Below are positions 41,991-53,089 of a stretch of 64,000 bases of DNA, one piece after another; position 1 is the first letter of the stretch, and every line of letters begins with the position of its first letter. The stretch comes from Siphonodentalium dalli (taxonomy: Eukaryota; Mollusca; Scaphopoda; Gadilida; Siphonodentaliidae). Below the pieces are notes generated by a model. It was not told the DNA's origin. It saw nothing but the letters and a program-made list of their open reading frames with translations, and did not search any database. Location of the stretch: assembly GCA_032622095.1 (NCBI GenBank), contig CP136069.1:153997043-154061042 (forward strand). Reading direction: 5' to 3'. Position numbers and translations under genes: made by a program.

Positions 41991-42495
41991 TGTACTCAAT
42001 TCGATCATACGGTCCCCATACCATCATTTCTTCAAATACGCTTTAGTTATCAGAATCGATTTATTGCAACAAAATCATTTCCACCATACCATCATTTCTT
42101 CAAAATACGCTTTAGTTATCAGAATCGATTTATTGCAACACAATAATGCTAACAACTGTCAACTATGGTGTCAATTTTCCCAAAACTGGTTATTTGCCAT
42201 CATTTTGTTCAACAAAATATGGCCGTATTATCACTAAAGTATCACGAAATGTTACCGTATTACCTCTTGATTTTAGAGTTATCCATCTTCATCCGCAATT
42301 TTGTCCGAGACCCTCCATTTGACCACGTGTTTCTGGACCACATATGATTAAATCTCGAGAAATAACAAACTTCCAAAAACCATATCGGATCACTCTGAAC
42401 TTTGATGGGTGTGTTCCTCGACTCAAATCAAATATTTTTTACTCCCGAATCCAAAGAAATAGTAATTTAGGAGAGTCTGATCGGATTGAGTACCT
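41991..42495. mobile_element. TTAA element family C with internal duplication
   Basis: Left end TGTACTCAATTCGATCATAC. Right end GGATTGAGTACCT before TTAA (42496-42499). A roughly 70-bp block (ACCATCATTTCTTCAAATAC GC ... GAATCGATTTATTGCAACA) is present twice in tandem at about 42020-42150. The right half is as in 30040-30269. Confidence 0.75.
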
Positions 42496-42580
42496 TTAAA
42501 GTATCAGGTTTAATAAACTCCGTATACATGGACCAAACGCTAAGGTCCAAATCAGCATCTCCAATTAAAACATAGTTTAA

Positions 42581-42805
42581 CCCTTTCTATACTCAATACT
42601 CATTGATGAGTAGTTCCCGTAGGAAATGTTCAGATAATATAAACGTTTCACTCCAATGAATAACATATCTTCAACACGTGTATTATCTTTTCGTCTGAAT
42701 GTCGTCTGCTAATTTATCACGAACATACCTCTCCAAATTTATAATAGACCATTCCATCGTATATTTTTATAACAGAATGGGACAGACAATTTAGTAAAGA
42801 AAGGG
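42581..42805 (-). mobile_element. TTAA MITE family A, copy 3
   Basis: 225 bp between TTAA (42577-42580) and TTAA (42806-42809). Ends CCCTTTCTATACT and AGTAAAGAAAGGG are inverted. Interior text (GTTATAAAAATATACGATGG on the minus strand) indicates opposite orientation to 10653-10900. Confidence 0.8.
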
Positions 42806-43000
42806 TTAAACTACCTATTAAACAGATATGACTCATTTGAATCATCAAACTTTGCAAGCATTTCGGAAGGAAGAATTAGGAAGGTCGATAAATGACAAAA
42901 GCTGTTTTTAAATTTTCGCATAGGAGACCCACGCTCTTTATTCATTCCGTGTCAGGATTATATGAATGCGCTGTATTGTTTCCAGCTGAAGAAATCGGGC

Positions 43001-44043
43001 CACATTAGAGACCTTTCGCTTCCTTACAATTACGATTACGAATACGGGTAGCTATTGGTAGTCGTAAATCTATCCGTATGGCCAAAGAATCCTTTCGCAA
43101 AACGACTACGGGTAAGAGTTTTGGCGAAAACGCACCATCATTAATTCGTACCACTTTTACAACTCAAAGCGCGTGTTTGTTATACAGCCCCTTAAAACTT
43201 CACTTATCTCATTTCCAACAATACGATAATCATGCATGACCCGTTTATTGTCAATACTATATATATGACCCGGGATTCTCGTGATATATTGTGGAAATAC
43301 AGGTATAAATACCAGGTCATATGTGATGGAATTTCAGTTCGTTGTTATCATGGACGATCTGATAAACGTAATGCTGATGGGGGAAGAGGGGTTCCTAGAT
43401 TTTGATCTGACATCAACCACGACGCCACCATGTCAAGCCCCTTCATGTCCCGATTTGATTTGAATGCGATTTCGGTTTCGCAGACCTATCACCCCTTTGG
43501 ATTTATGAAATGCGACAAACGGTTGATATGCTCGCTAATGGGCATAATTTCTGATTTGGTCCCATCAAATCGAACCAAAGTCGACGCAATGCCGTGTGCA
43601 CAATGATGAGACGTTTTCGTTGCCAAAATAGATAATCTTTTTGGCGACTGGCTTCATTGTGGACTTCCAGCTTGACGATTACCGCGAGGCTTTATGTCGT
43701 CTGCAGCCAGCGATGCCTATCCGTTGTAAATAGCGATATTATTTCGCGGCAAGCTCGTGATTCACGACGACGAGTACAGTTATTGCCAATCTAAACAACA
43801 AACCGAGGTCGCAGCTCAATATAACTGGATGGTTTACATGATATATATTGACCAGTTTCGGACTGAGTTAAGTGATGAATTGCAGAATATAAATTTCAGG
43901 TGTTATTTGAACTTATTAAAAACCATGAAATCGCAAACGTTCTTACAGATAGTAAAATACGACAACGATTAGAGTGTACACAAATGCTGGTGACGTAATA
44001 CCCTATCCGTATCCGAGAGTTTTGCGAAAGGTCTCTATTGTGA
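43001..44043. mobile_element. Degenerate DNA transposon with GAGACCTTTCGC ends
   Basis: The left end CACATTAGAGACCTTTCGC and right end TTTGCGAAAGGTCTCTATTGTGACA are inverted. Adjacent sub-terminal motifs GTATCCG/ATACGGGTA also mirror each other. Frames inside (43281-43463, 43757-43972) are short, without transposase motifs, so it is non-autonomous or decayed. Confidence 0.6.
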
Positions 44044-44879
44044 CACCAGCGAGCATTACACTATGGATATAGGTCTAATTTGAGGCAACAAACCGCCATT
44101 TTATTATAAGATTCGTGCAATGTTTCTAATTTACTAATTTCTAATGTATTTTCAGTATGACGGATTTTGTATATAAGACAACATAACTATTCTTGTTGGA
44201 AAAATAATGTTAGAATAATTTCAAGCTATATTTTGGTCTGAACCTTCAAATTAATGTCGTGTAAGTCATGAAATTTCCAACTGTTGAACAGCTTGGCCAA
44301 ATTTGGGGAGGGGTGAAACATCTCCAAACCTCTGTCGACACGTCCTGTTTACACATTGTATGTGGGTGTTCGGTGATCGGAATATCGCAAATAATGTCTG
44401 CCATCATACAAACCTCTGTGTTTACAGGTTATAGTACACCAATTATACAAAATTACCCCCCTTGGTGTGCTGTCACCCACACTCAAGTCAGCATAAAATC
44501 ACATCTGGCAGCTGAATGGTTGATTATGATTGGGATAAAATTAATGCAAAAACAAGAAAAAATCAAAGCCACCATGGAAATATTATACCTAGATGAATAT
44601 TGATCCAGAGTGGGTAAAATAATTAACCTGGGATTTAATAGGGTATGTTTGAAAGTTTGATGATGATTTTTTGTGCGGAATTAGGGAAGTATCAAAAGCG
44701 GTAAATTTAAAGACGGAAAAAACACACGGACCTATTAATTTTTTTGGGTCATATTGGGTTCGAAGAGTCATTATTCAAAATTGACTAGGTTAGAAAGTTC
44801 CTGCATTCACAAGGAATCGAACATAGCCCCGGACATTAACACTGTCGCCTATGGAGAATAATTGGTGTACTGTAACCTA
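44044..44879. other. No gene recognised; stray repeat unit
   Basis: A 111-codon frame (44268-44603, +) crosses a single diverged copy of the 85-bp repeat at about 44333-44420 (GTCGACACGTCCTGTTTACA, CGGAATATCGCAAATAATGT) and an R2-like block at about 44224. Not called as a gene. Confidence 0.4.
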
Positions 44880-45095
44880 CACGACCTGTTTATATGTGTT
44901 GATCGGAATATCGCATAATTATAATGTCTGCCATCCTATACAAACCTCTTGTCGACACGACCTGTTTATATGTGATCTGTGATAGGAATATCGCATATAA
45001 TGTCTGCCATCCCACAAACCTCTTGTCGACACGACCTGTTTATATGTGGTCTGTGATCGGAATATCGCATATGCCTGCCATCCTACATAATTCCC
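44880..45095 (+). repeat. Tandem array, about 75-85-bp unit, three copies
   Basis: Each unit runs CGACCTGTTTATATGTG, GATMGGAATATCGCATA, ATGTCTGCCATCC and CAAACCTCTTGTCGACA. Three units are in tandem, with a fourth diverged unit about 550 bp upstream (44333). Confidence 0.85.
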
Positions 45096-45359
45096 TGGGA
45101 GTATAAGTGCTATAATTCTTCCACTTTATATGCCGTCTGTGCTCTTGTGGTTGCGTGTCTTAAATTTGTCTTGCGGAGAAGGATAAGGCCAGCTTAATTT
45201 CCCCAAACGGTTTCATGGTAAACCGAGACATCCAAACGCACGCAAACACTACAATCATGTCGCTAAATATATAGGGGTAATACAATGGTGATACTGTCTG
45301 CAGCCATGTCCTGAAACATTCCGATATCCCTTGTAGTCCAGGTGCCATACATTATATGT

Positions 45360-46130
45360 GTGTTTTATTCTAACTGCCTTTGTGTCCGATGATTTATAAA
45401 CGTTCAACACGCGTCCGATCAAGACTATAATCTAACGTTGCCATATCCACTCGTTGAAGTTCTCCGGTGTACTATTAATGTCCGTCCGTAATGGGAATAT
45501 TGATCTCCGCTGTTACATACACCCTTCCAAGAAATAAATTCCAGCGACCCCTAAGGAGGGGTTGAAAACGTGGACGCCAGAATGTCGAGTCGCATTACAA
45601 TATTATTGGTCCCCACTATTTAACTTGGCACTAATGATACATCTGTCTAGAACAACTGGTGACGTGACGTCTCTTGCTATTCCTGTTTGGTATGGTACGT
45701 AACGGCAAGCTTCTCAGGAACGGTCTTCAACACAAAATGATGATTAAAATTAAGTCTGGTCATCAATAATGTCTATCTCCACAATCGTCTTATTACACAA
45801 CGAAGGGTCATTATGCGAGGATCAACGCCATTCGGAGAGTCCTGATGTTATCGGATAGGAATTTTTTTAAGTTCGTTGATTTCTAATATATTCTGTATTG
45901 ACGATATGATATCTAACTGGTTTTATATCGAATTGTCTTGTCTCAGTATTTGATGCGGTAACAGCAAAAGCAAACAACCAACATTAAAAAAAGAACAAAA
46001 ACAACAAATAGTCACACAAAAAAAACCAAAAAAAACCAAGAAGGTAAATGAAAACACTCGAACAAACAACTCACAACTGGAAGCTAGTCGTAGTTGATCC
46101 TTTATGCTATCACGCCGTAAATGTAGTATG
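45360..46130 (+). repeat. Large repeat unit U, copy 1
   Basis: Contains CCTTTGTGTCCGATGATTTA TAA, GAAGTTCTCCGGTGTACTAT, AATATTGATCTCCGCTGTTA, TTCGTTGATTTCTAATATAT and a purine-rich (ACAACAAA)n tail, then GGAAGCTAGTCGTAGTTGAT. The same order recurs from 50520, 52400, 53730 and in part 54390. A frame beginning MGILISAV is open in some copies but stops early here. Confidence 0.75.
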
Positions 46131-46180
46131 GCGTCGCGCGCAGACCCCAACTTGCTTCCATTTTTGTGTAGACGCACTAT

Positions 46181-46317
46181 TATATAAATATTGCACGGCT
46201 TGGAGGTGACTATGCCAAAATAGTGGTCCGAGGGGAGGAATAGTTCTAGGACTATTCCTCCACCGAGGACCACTATTTTGGCACCGACAAGCCGACAAGC
46301 CGTGCAATATTTATTAT
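46181..46317. mobile_element. Near-perfect palindrome, about 135 bp
   Basis: ATAAATATTGCACGGCTTG and CAAGCCGTGCAATATTTAT form the ends. Inner arms CCAAAATAGTGGTCC and GGACCACTATTTTGG surround the core GGAATAGTTCTAGGACTATTCC. Abuts the repeat unit U on the left and the AGTCC element on the right. Confidence 0.8.
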
Positions 46318-46330
46318 ATTTTATCGAATT

Positions 46331-47605
46331 AGTCCAGGAGCTAATAGGGGTACCCTTGCACTAATAGGGGTACCCTGGGACTTAACTTCACCCCACTCAT
46401 TTTGTTCCTTATTATGTCCTTCATTATCTCAGTTCCGTCTCAAAGTTCTGCCAATTTCCTTTCAATAATATAGCCAGAATCACAAAATAGGTTCTCTGCA
46501 AAATTCCATACTGCAACTTTAAAATGAAATCGTTATGCCCAATACGGAACTGGGACAAACATAATAGAAAGTAGTTGTCAGTTAATTAACTAACAGGTAC
46601 AATAACCAAGTGAGTCACAATTTGCTACCTTTTTCGGATAACGCAGAGAATAATGTTCGGCATATGTTAACTTTTAACTTTATACAAATTTGGTTGCCAT
46701 TTTGGAAGCCATCTTGAGCAATATAGTCTATAAACACTGTAGTGTGACACATGTAAGATAGTCCAAAACAATAAACACATTTGATACCAAAGATAGTTGC
46801 ATTTTACTTGAACAAATGGTCGAACCCTGAAAAGTGAATTTTTGCCGATATTTATGTCAAGTTTGTGAGAGATAAATCAAAATTTCTGGTGATGTCAGTG
46901 GTGACAATAGTAAAAATGATCCATGGTGCATCAGACATGTTAGTATACAATATATAGAATACAGATTAGCCAATTGTATACATCAACCACAACCTGTAAG
47001 CGATTGCAGGACACCCTGGGGCAATAGTTACCATTTTCCATATTTTGGCGGCCATTTTCGCCGCCATTTGAGCCAAGGTAAGATATTTGGTTCCAGAGAG
47101 TTGGAATATTCATAGGTAATGATATGCCTCACTTACATTACAATGTTCTTTTCATTTCTTGTTAAAATATGACTAGAATCCCAATTGTGAGTTTTTGTGA
47201 AATTTTGTACCGCATTCTGTAAAATAGAATTTTTGAGGGGTCGGAAGGGGCTAGGACCCTATTAGTTGCATATTTAATTGCTCCAATCATCAGTTAATAT
47301 AAAAAACACAAAATAAAGTCATATTACTCAACCAGTTCCAAACAGAATGAATTGATATAGAAGATATTTGTGAAAAAATGTCATATTTTCAACTTCCGGC
47401 AGCATAAAACTGACTCAGGGTCTGGTCTGAAAAACGGCGCGCCATGATGGACGCCATCTTGTCTGGAGTCTACACGGCCACTTTTTGTTCTTGTTAACAT
47501 TGCTTAAAAGTTGAAGGACATAATAAGGAACAAAATGAGTGGGGTGAAGTTAAGTCCCAGGGGGGGGGGGGGGGTGCAAGGGTACCCCCATTAGCTCCCG
47601 GACTA
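46331..47605. mobile_element. Non-autonomous DNA transposon, 1.28 kb, long inverted repeats
   Basis: Terminal inverted repeats of about 100 bp. Left: AGTCCAGGAGCTAATAGGGG, then TGGGACTTAACTTCACCCCA and CATTTTGTTCCTTATTATGT. Right: mirrored ACATAATAAGGAACAAAATG, TGGGGTGAAGTTAAGTCCCA and CCATTAGCTCCCGGACT. The right arm contains a poly-G run of about 15. The interior (TTTTGGCGGCCATTTTCGCC and similar) is non-coding. Confidence 0.8.
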
Positions 47606-47656
47606 AATGTTTTTCATTCTGTCCAGGACCCATAATGTCAAACAGTTCACAATATA

Positions 47657-47805
47657 CAGTTGTCGCCCGTTGTCGAGGGAGACATTGAGATTTGTCACCC
47701 GCTCGAGAACGGAATGTCTCCCGAGGAGCAAAGCTCCGAGGGAGACATTCCGTCCTCGAGCGGGTGACAAATCTCAATGTCTCCCGAGAAAAAGGGCAAC
47801 AACTG
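47657..47805. mobile_element. Palindromic element, 'GGGAGACATT' arms
   Basis: Near-perfect 149-bp palindrome: CAGTTGTCGCCC outer arm, GACATTGAGATTTGTCACCC, CGGAATGTCTCCC and core GGAGCAAAGCTCC. Overlapping frames on both strands read similar peptides, as expected for a palindrome. A fragment of the family (GACAAAAACAATGTCTCCCG ... GATTTGTCGCCCG) is at about 48629-48688. Confidence 0.8.
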
Positions 47806-49173
47806 TTTTGTTGTCCGATTATACCACAGGAAATATCCTTGCCAGCCACACGCACGATGTTGCACTGAGTCACGAGTGCTTTCTTTCCCGATTATGTATA
47901 TTTTCAGTAACTACTTATCGTCCCATAGGATTTCTGTTCCATAAACATTAGTCAAGCTGTTAAGCGTAATTTGATCATCCGCGTTTATTTACGATCGTTT
48001 TGGCGGTCAAATCGTCAATATCGGTCCATGCAATGTAAACCAATAAGCCATATAGGTATGTTCAGTCTTCTGCAATGTGGCATATTCAATGTCGTCTTGT
48101 GCCCGCAATTTACTCGCGATGTTCATTTCATAACGGTTTTCCCCGAAAGCTATTGGGAAGTTGTCAATTTCATTAATGTATATTCATATTTGTCAGTGCT
48201 CATGGCGATCCTCACATAAAATACTTCTATGAACACATTGCAGACATCGCGGAGGATAAGCGTACAGTACCATTCATTCGCGACAAACATATGCATTACG
48301 TTGTCTACCAGCGAACAGTTATAACCAACCAACCTCAAGGGATCCTCTCTTTCAATCTTGCATCATAATGTCGACATGAACAAATTGAATCACCGAGATG
48401 TTTCGATGTAAAAAGTAAATAATAACGCTTGTCCGATAAAAGTATCAACTTAAAAGTTCGAATATTAGTGTTCACTAAATATATGCAAATTAGCAAACAC
48501 CACAACTGGTGTGTTTTGCGAATCTGTGGGGTATATAAGATCTATGATGTTTTAGTACGTCGTAGTGATGTGAAATAGATGAGTTACAGCAGTGTGTGTT
48601 TGGAGATATTCTTGCAATATAACATCAGGCGGGCGACAAAAACAATGTCTCCCGGGTCAGTGGGCGACAGTGTGATTTGTCGCCCGGAACGTGACAGCAC
48701 ATGGGCCAATCAGAAGGGTGGAAAATAGGGAGGAGGATAACAATCATCTATATTCCCATTTATTACATATCCATCAACGTAATTCGCATGATCACACGAC
48801 GTTCTAGGCGTGTGATAATTCTCAGAATCGCACTAGTGCAATCTGTCGACGGATCTATTTCATTCAGTGTTGTTAGACTGGCTTTCGCCGTTACTATTTT
48901 AACTTTTTCAACTTTTCAACGCAAGAGCGACAACCCACTTGCCGATATCGCAGCGCGCTGATTGGGTTATATTTTTGGAAAATCTGGAAAAACCCTATTA
49001 ACACCGTTGCGCGGGTCAAGATGGGTCAAGTTCACTCGCGGATAGAAGGGCTCCCTGTCTGATTGCTGCGTTAACCCTAAAATGCCGTTAAAACTCAATT
49101 AAATTCACATTTTCTGTACCGGATATGTACGATTGTGAGTCAACTTACTATGATACTTAGATATGTAATAAAA
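47806..49173. other. No gene recognised
   Basis: Frames up to 86 codons (47971-48219, 48701-48961) have hydrophobic or basic stretches but no family signature. A GCGACAAATC palindrome fragment at 48629-48688 is the only repeat noticed. Confidence 0.4.
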
Positions 49174-49338
49174 ATAGAACCTCATGAGTGTCTGAATTTT
49201 GACGAAATTATCACACTCGATTTGTTGGCGGAACGCGCTACCTCTCGTGCGGGACTGCGTCCCGCACTCGAGGTATCGCTCCGCCAACAAATCTCGTGCG
49301 ATAATTTCGTCAAAATTCAGACACTCATGCGGTTCTAT
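49174..49338. mobile_element. Near-perfect palindrome, 165 bp
   Basis: Arms ATAGAACCTCATGAGTGTCT, GAATTTTGACGAAATTATC and TTTGTTGGCGGA, mirrored around CGTGCGGGACTGCGTCCCGCAC. The three frames reported across it on both strands are mirror artefacts. Confidence 0.85.
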
Positions 49339-49424
49339 CTATGTATTCCCTTTTCATTGCAGAACGATTTCAATATTTTCAGTGCAAAGTTTTGTTGTTT
49401 CTTTTTTTTAAATGAAAATGTCAG

Positions 49425-50190
49425 ACCAACTTGCATCCATACTCTATGGAACGCAACAAAATCAACATTCATTACTTATATTTACACTCAACCGAGTCAA
49501 CTGACAGATTAAAAGAGTTTTAAGCGTCCATTTCCAACGTTATTATCGTGGCTCGGAGCAAGTTGCGTCTACACAAAAATGGATGCAAGTTGGGGTCAGC
49601 GCGCGACGTCATGTGACGTAATTTCGACCAACCAACGTCCTGAATTCATGTTCCACAATAGGAATGCACGCGAGAGTGTAAATATTTAACAATGGAAAGC
49701 AGACGTCGTTGTTGTTGTTAAACAATGACATCAGTTCAAAGCAATACTTTTTTTTTATAAAGAAATTGCTTACGATCATTTATTGTGCTCTAGTTTTCGA
49801 TTACAAAGACATTTCGGATAAAAATATGTTGAACTTTTGCAGCGAGACGGAAATGACTTTCAAATTACCTCCCCGGAATAGTGGGCATGCTAAAAATAGA
49901 TTTCTGGATTTTCCAAGCGATAGTGGGTGTGCTAAAATTAGGAGGCCCACAATGGCTTCGTGGACGACACTATCGATACTAGTGAATGTCAATCAACCAA
50001 TCACAAGCGTGGATAAGGCTTAGATAGTCACGTGAGATAAAATATACTAAAATAACGTTGGAAATGGGTACTTTTAATCTGCCAGTTGACTGGGTTGAGT
50101 GTAAATATAATTAATGTACGTTGATTTTGTTGCTTTCTATAGAGTATCTGTGGAACGCGTTCAATGCCAGACCAACTTGCATCCATACTC
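49425..50190. mobile_element. Inverted-repeat element with CCAACTTGCATCCATACTCT ends
   Basis: The left arm at about 49425-49560 runs CAGACCAACTTGCATCCATA, AACAAAATCAACATTCAT, TTTACACTCAACC and GTCAACTGACAGATTAAAAG, and is mirrored at about 50050-50150. CCAACTTGCATCCATACTCT reappears in direct orientation at 50165. A related mirrored piece (ACTTGCTTCCATTTTTGTGT) is at 46149. No ORF with a recognised domain. Confidence 0.6.
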
Positions 50191-50219
50191 TATAGAAGGC
50201 AAGCAAATCAATATCCATT

Positions 50220-51330
50220 TCTTAAAACACCGTTATATAGGGCGCTCCCCGCAGTATGATGTCACAACGCACATTTAGCTTTAAACATTGCACACGACTA
50301 CATGTATCTTATGGTTCGCTTGTGGTTGGCTGACACTGTATGCGTAGTTGTTATCAAACTGTCGAACGTATAACTATTCATTAGTATGGGATTACTCAAA
50401 AAACTCTTGTGTATGATTTCAAAAGTATTGTAAAGCATATTTTTTCCCAAAAATATCATGACACACTCTGGACACTCGGTATGCAGCTTCAAACTACCTT
50501 CATGTTGCTGAGTCTAGGAAGTAAGTATCATGCAATATATATGTTTTTATGCTGCGATTGTGTCCACTGATTTATAAGGAAACCATCACCACGTTTCCGC
50601 CAAGACGGCAGCCTAACGCTGACCGATCCATTCTTTGAAGTTCTCCGGTGTACAATTAACGTTCGTACGTAATGGGTATATCGATCTCCGCTGTCACAGA
50701 GACCTGTCGGAGAAATAAATTCCAGCTACTCCTAACGAGGGTTTCAAAAAGTGGATGTCAGAACCCTGGGATCGCATTACGATTATATTATTGGTCCCCG
50801 CTCTTAAACTTGGCACTAATGATACTTCTGTCTACGACCACGTCTCTTGTAATTCCGGTTTGGTATCCGCAAAGATAATATTCACAAGACTTATGTATGA
50901 CTTGGGGAGGCGACGGTATCCAATGGGCTTCAGCACTCAGTGATGATTTAAAGTTTATCAATAATGTGTATCGCCGCTATGGCTTTGTCACTCAACGAAG
51001 AGTCATTTATGTCAGATCAAAGAAGTTCCGAGTCACTATCGGCTAGGACATTTTTGAAGTTTGTTGATTTCTAATATATCGCGTATTGAGGATATTAGAT
51101 GTCGTTGGTTTTGGTATCTCATTATTGTGGCAGTAAAAGTAAAAGCAAGCAAACAACAACACCCCAACAAAGAACAGAAAACAACAACAATAACAAACAG
51201 CCACAAACAAAAATAATTTCAAAACAATCAAGCAAACAACTCACAACCGGAAGCTAGTCGCAGTTGATCCTTTATGCGATCAAACCGTACATGTATAGTA
51301 GCGTAACACCACGTCTTGAAACATTCCGAT
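50220..51330 (+). repeat. Large repeat unit U, copy 2, most complete
   Basis: About 1.1 kb: GTTATATAGGGCGCTCCCCG, GGTTGGCTGACACTG, AAACTCTTGTGTATGATTTC, the block shared with 45360-46130, and the tail CCGGAAGCTAGTCGCAGTTG ATCC. The next unit starts immediately (51345, GTTATATGGCGTTCTTCGCA), so units are head to tail. Confidence 0.8.
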
Positions 51331-51339
51331 ATTCATCGT

Positions 51340-51796
51340 ATTATCCCCGTTATATGGCGTTCTTCGCAGTAAGATGTCACGGCGCACATTTCGCATTAAA
51401 CATTGCACGCGATTACATGTATCTTATTTTTCGCTTCTGCTGAGATTTTTGGTTGGCTGACTGAAACTATCGAACTGTCTAACCTATTGTTGTTCATAAG
51501 AATGGGTTTACTCAAACAGCTCTTGTGTATGATTTCGAAAATATGATTTCCGATGACAGGGACAGCTTATATTTTCATCTATCATGGCTCACTGTGCACA
51601 CTGTGGACACTCGCATGAAACTTCCAACAGTACGCACTTCAATCATGTTGTTGAATCTATATAGGTGCCATACAATAGAGGTGTTTTGTTGAATCTATAT
51701 AGATCCATACAATAGAGGTGTTTCTATGCTAACTGCCTTTGTGTCATATGATTTATAAGGAAACCATCACGTTTCGTCCAAGAAGATAGTCAATTA
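51340..51796 (+). repeat. Large repeat unit U, copy 3, 5' part
   Basis: Repeats GTTATATGGCGTTCTTCGCA, GGTTGGCTGACTG and CAGCTCTTGTGTATGATTTC of copy 2. It is interrupted at about 51796 by a LINE fragment and resumes at about 52395. A 33-bp internal duplication (TTGTTGAATCTATATAG ... ATACAATAGAGGTGTTT) occurs at 51650-51725. Confidence 0.75.
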
Positions 51797-52177
51797 TTTC
51801 AATTCAATTTTATTAATATATAACAAACATGATATAATGTATGATACAAAACTCAAACAAAATATAGTATATATTACTGGGAGACGGCATGACCAACTGG
51901 TCGTCTTCCTGCACACTCCCAAACTTAGATCATAATATTCCGACTCTGAGCCCATGTGACAGCATACATTGGTGATACAAGTTTGTATCTGTAGTAGTGT
52001 AGACAACGATACTTTTGTGGTTTAGTTTTTTTCCATAGCCTAAGTGGCAATACAGTAAAGAATCGTTCAGTTATGGTATATGATATAAGTGTTGCTATAA
52101 TATAAGACTGATGATATAGTTGTATTCTTCACACATAAAAGGCTTACATGCGTTAGATTCACTTAACAATTCTTACA
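51797..52177 (-). mobile_element. LINE 3' UTR with stem-loop
   Basis: The minus-strand end ATTAATAAAATTGAATTGAA matches the tails of the other LINE copies. The segment GGAAGACGACCAGTTGGTCA parallels GGAAGACGACTGAATAGTCA in the LINE 3' UTR at about 58449-58470. Both can fold as a short stem, the kind of structure the reverse transcriptase of stringent LINEs recognises. Confidence 0.65.
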
Positions 52178-52394
52178 CTAGTAGTTTTCATCCATGAACG
52201 GGTAACAGTCGAAACAATGTAGGATTTTACAAAGAACACTATCAAGGTAGCTGCTTATGATATCTTCAGATACGTCTCGTTTAAATTTGGAACGTTGTAA
52301 AACTGACTGTAAAGATGTATCTAGTTCTTTCCAAAGTTTCTGGAAGATATGGTATGGGAGGTTTTCGGAGAAAGGTGTTCCAGTATGACGCTGA
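52178..52394 (-). pseudogene. LINE ORF2 C-terminal 71 codons, 5'-truncated
   Basis: The minus frame reads RHTGTPFSENLPYHIFQKLW ... SKFKRDVSEDIISSYLDSVL CK, ending CFDCYPFMDENY-stop at 52178. The layout (F...LP..I...W..L..., then FKR.....I..., then a Cys pair) parallels the end of ORF2 at 58626 (LPFHAIPHKWNLL, FKKRLADSIV, FCPDCKN). It inserted into repeat unit U and is intact over what remains, so 5' truncation at insertion is likely. Confidence 0.7.
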
Positions 52395-53085
52395 ATTAAA
52401 GTCCGCCCAAAATGGGTATATTGATCTCCGCTGTCACAGAGAAAAATTGGAGAACTAAATTCAAGCTACTCATAACGTGGGGTTCAAAACGTGGATGCCA
52501 GAACGTCCAGTCGCATCGCAATATTATTTGTTCCCCGAACTTGGATCTAATGACACATGTACTTCTGGCTACGACTTCGCCTTGTGATTCATGTTTGATA
52601 TGCGTAAAGATAGTCTTCTTAAGACTTGTATCTGACTTGGGGAGACATTATCCAACGGGCTTCAGTATACATTGGTGATTAAAAATAAGCCTGGTCATAC
52701 ATAATGTATATCTCCACTATGGTTTTATCACTTAACAAAGAGTTGTTATGTGAGACCACATAAGTTTATATAATCATTATCGGCTAGGACAGTTTTGAAG
52801 TTTGTTGATTTCTAATATATCGTGTATTGAGGATATTATATATGTTATGGGATACGAATTGTATCGTCTCATTTTTGAAGCAGTAATGGTAAAAGAAAAA
52901 ATAAAAAGGGGGGAAAAACGAAGGAACATTCCAACAATAGAAAAATAAAATAAAAGGAAAATCAAAACAATCAAGCTAACATAAGCTATTTGAAATTGGT
53001 CCTTTATGCGATCAAGCTGTACAAGTAGATACACAAAAGCATGTCCTGAAACATACCGGCATTTCTCGTAGTCCAGGTGTCATAC
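52395..53085 (+). repeat. Large repeat unit U, copy 3, 3' part
   Basis: Resumes with AAAATGGGTATATTGATCTC CGCTGTCACAG and continues through TTTGTTGATTTCTAATATAT CGTGTATTGAGG to the A-rich tail. The frame MGILISAVTE is open for 88 codons here, against 68 in copy 2 and about 20 in copy 1. Confidence 0.75.
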
Positions 53086-53089
53086 AATA

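Noticed and set aside
44268-44603. 111-codon plus frame
   Set aside because: It crosses a diverged unit of the 85-bp tandem repeat and an R2-type fragment, so it is more likely chance.
47550-47951. Overlapping frames of 107 and 114 codons on both strands with near-identical ETLRFVTRSRTECLPR peptides
   Set aside because: Both read the arms of the 47657-47805 palindrome.
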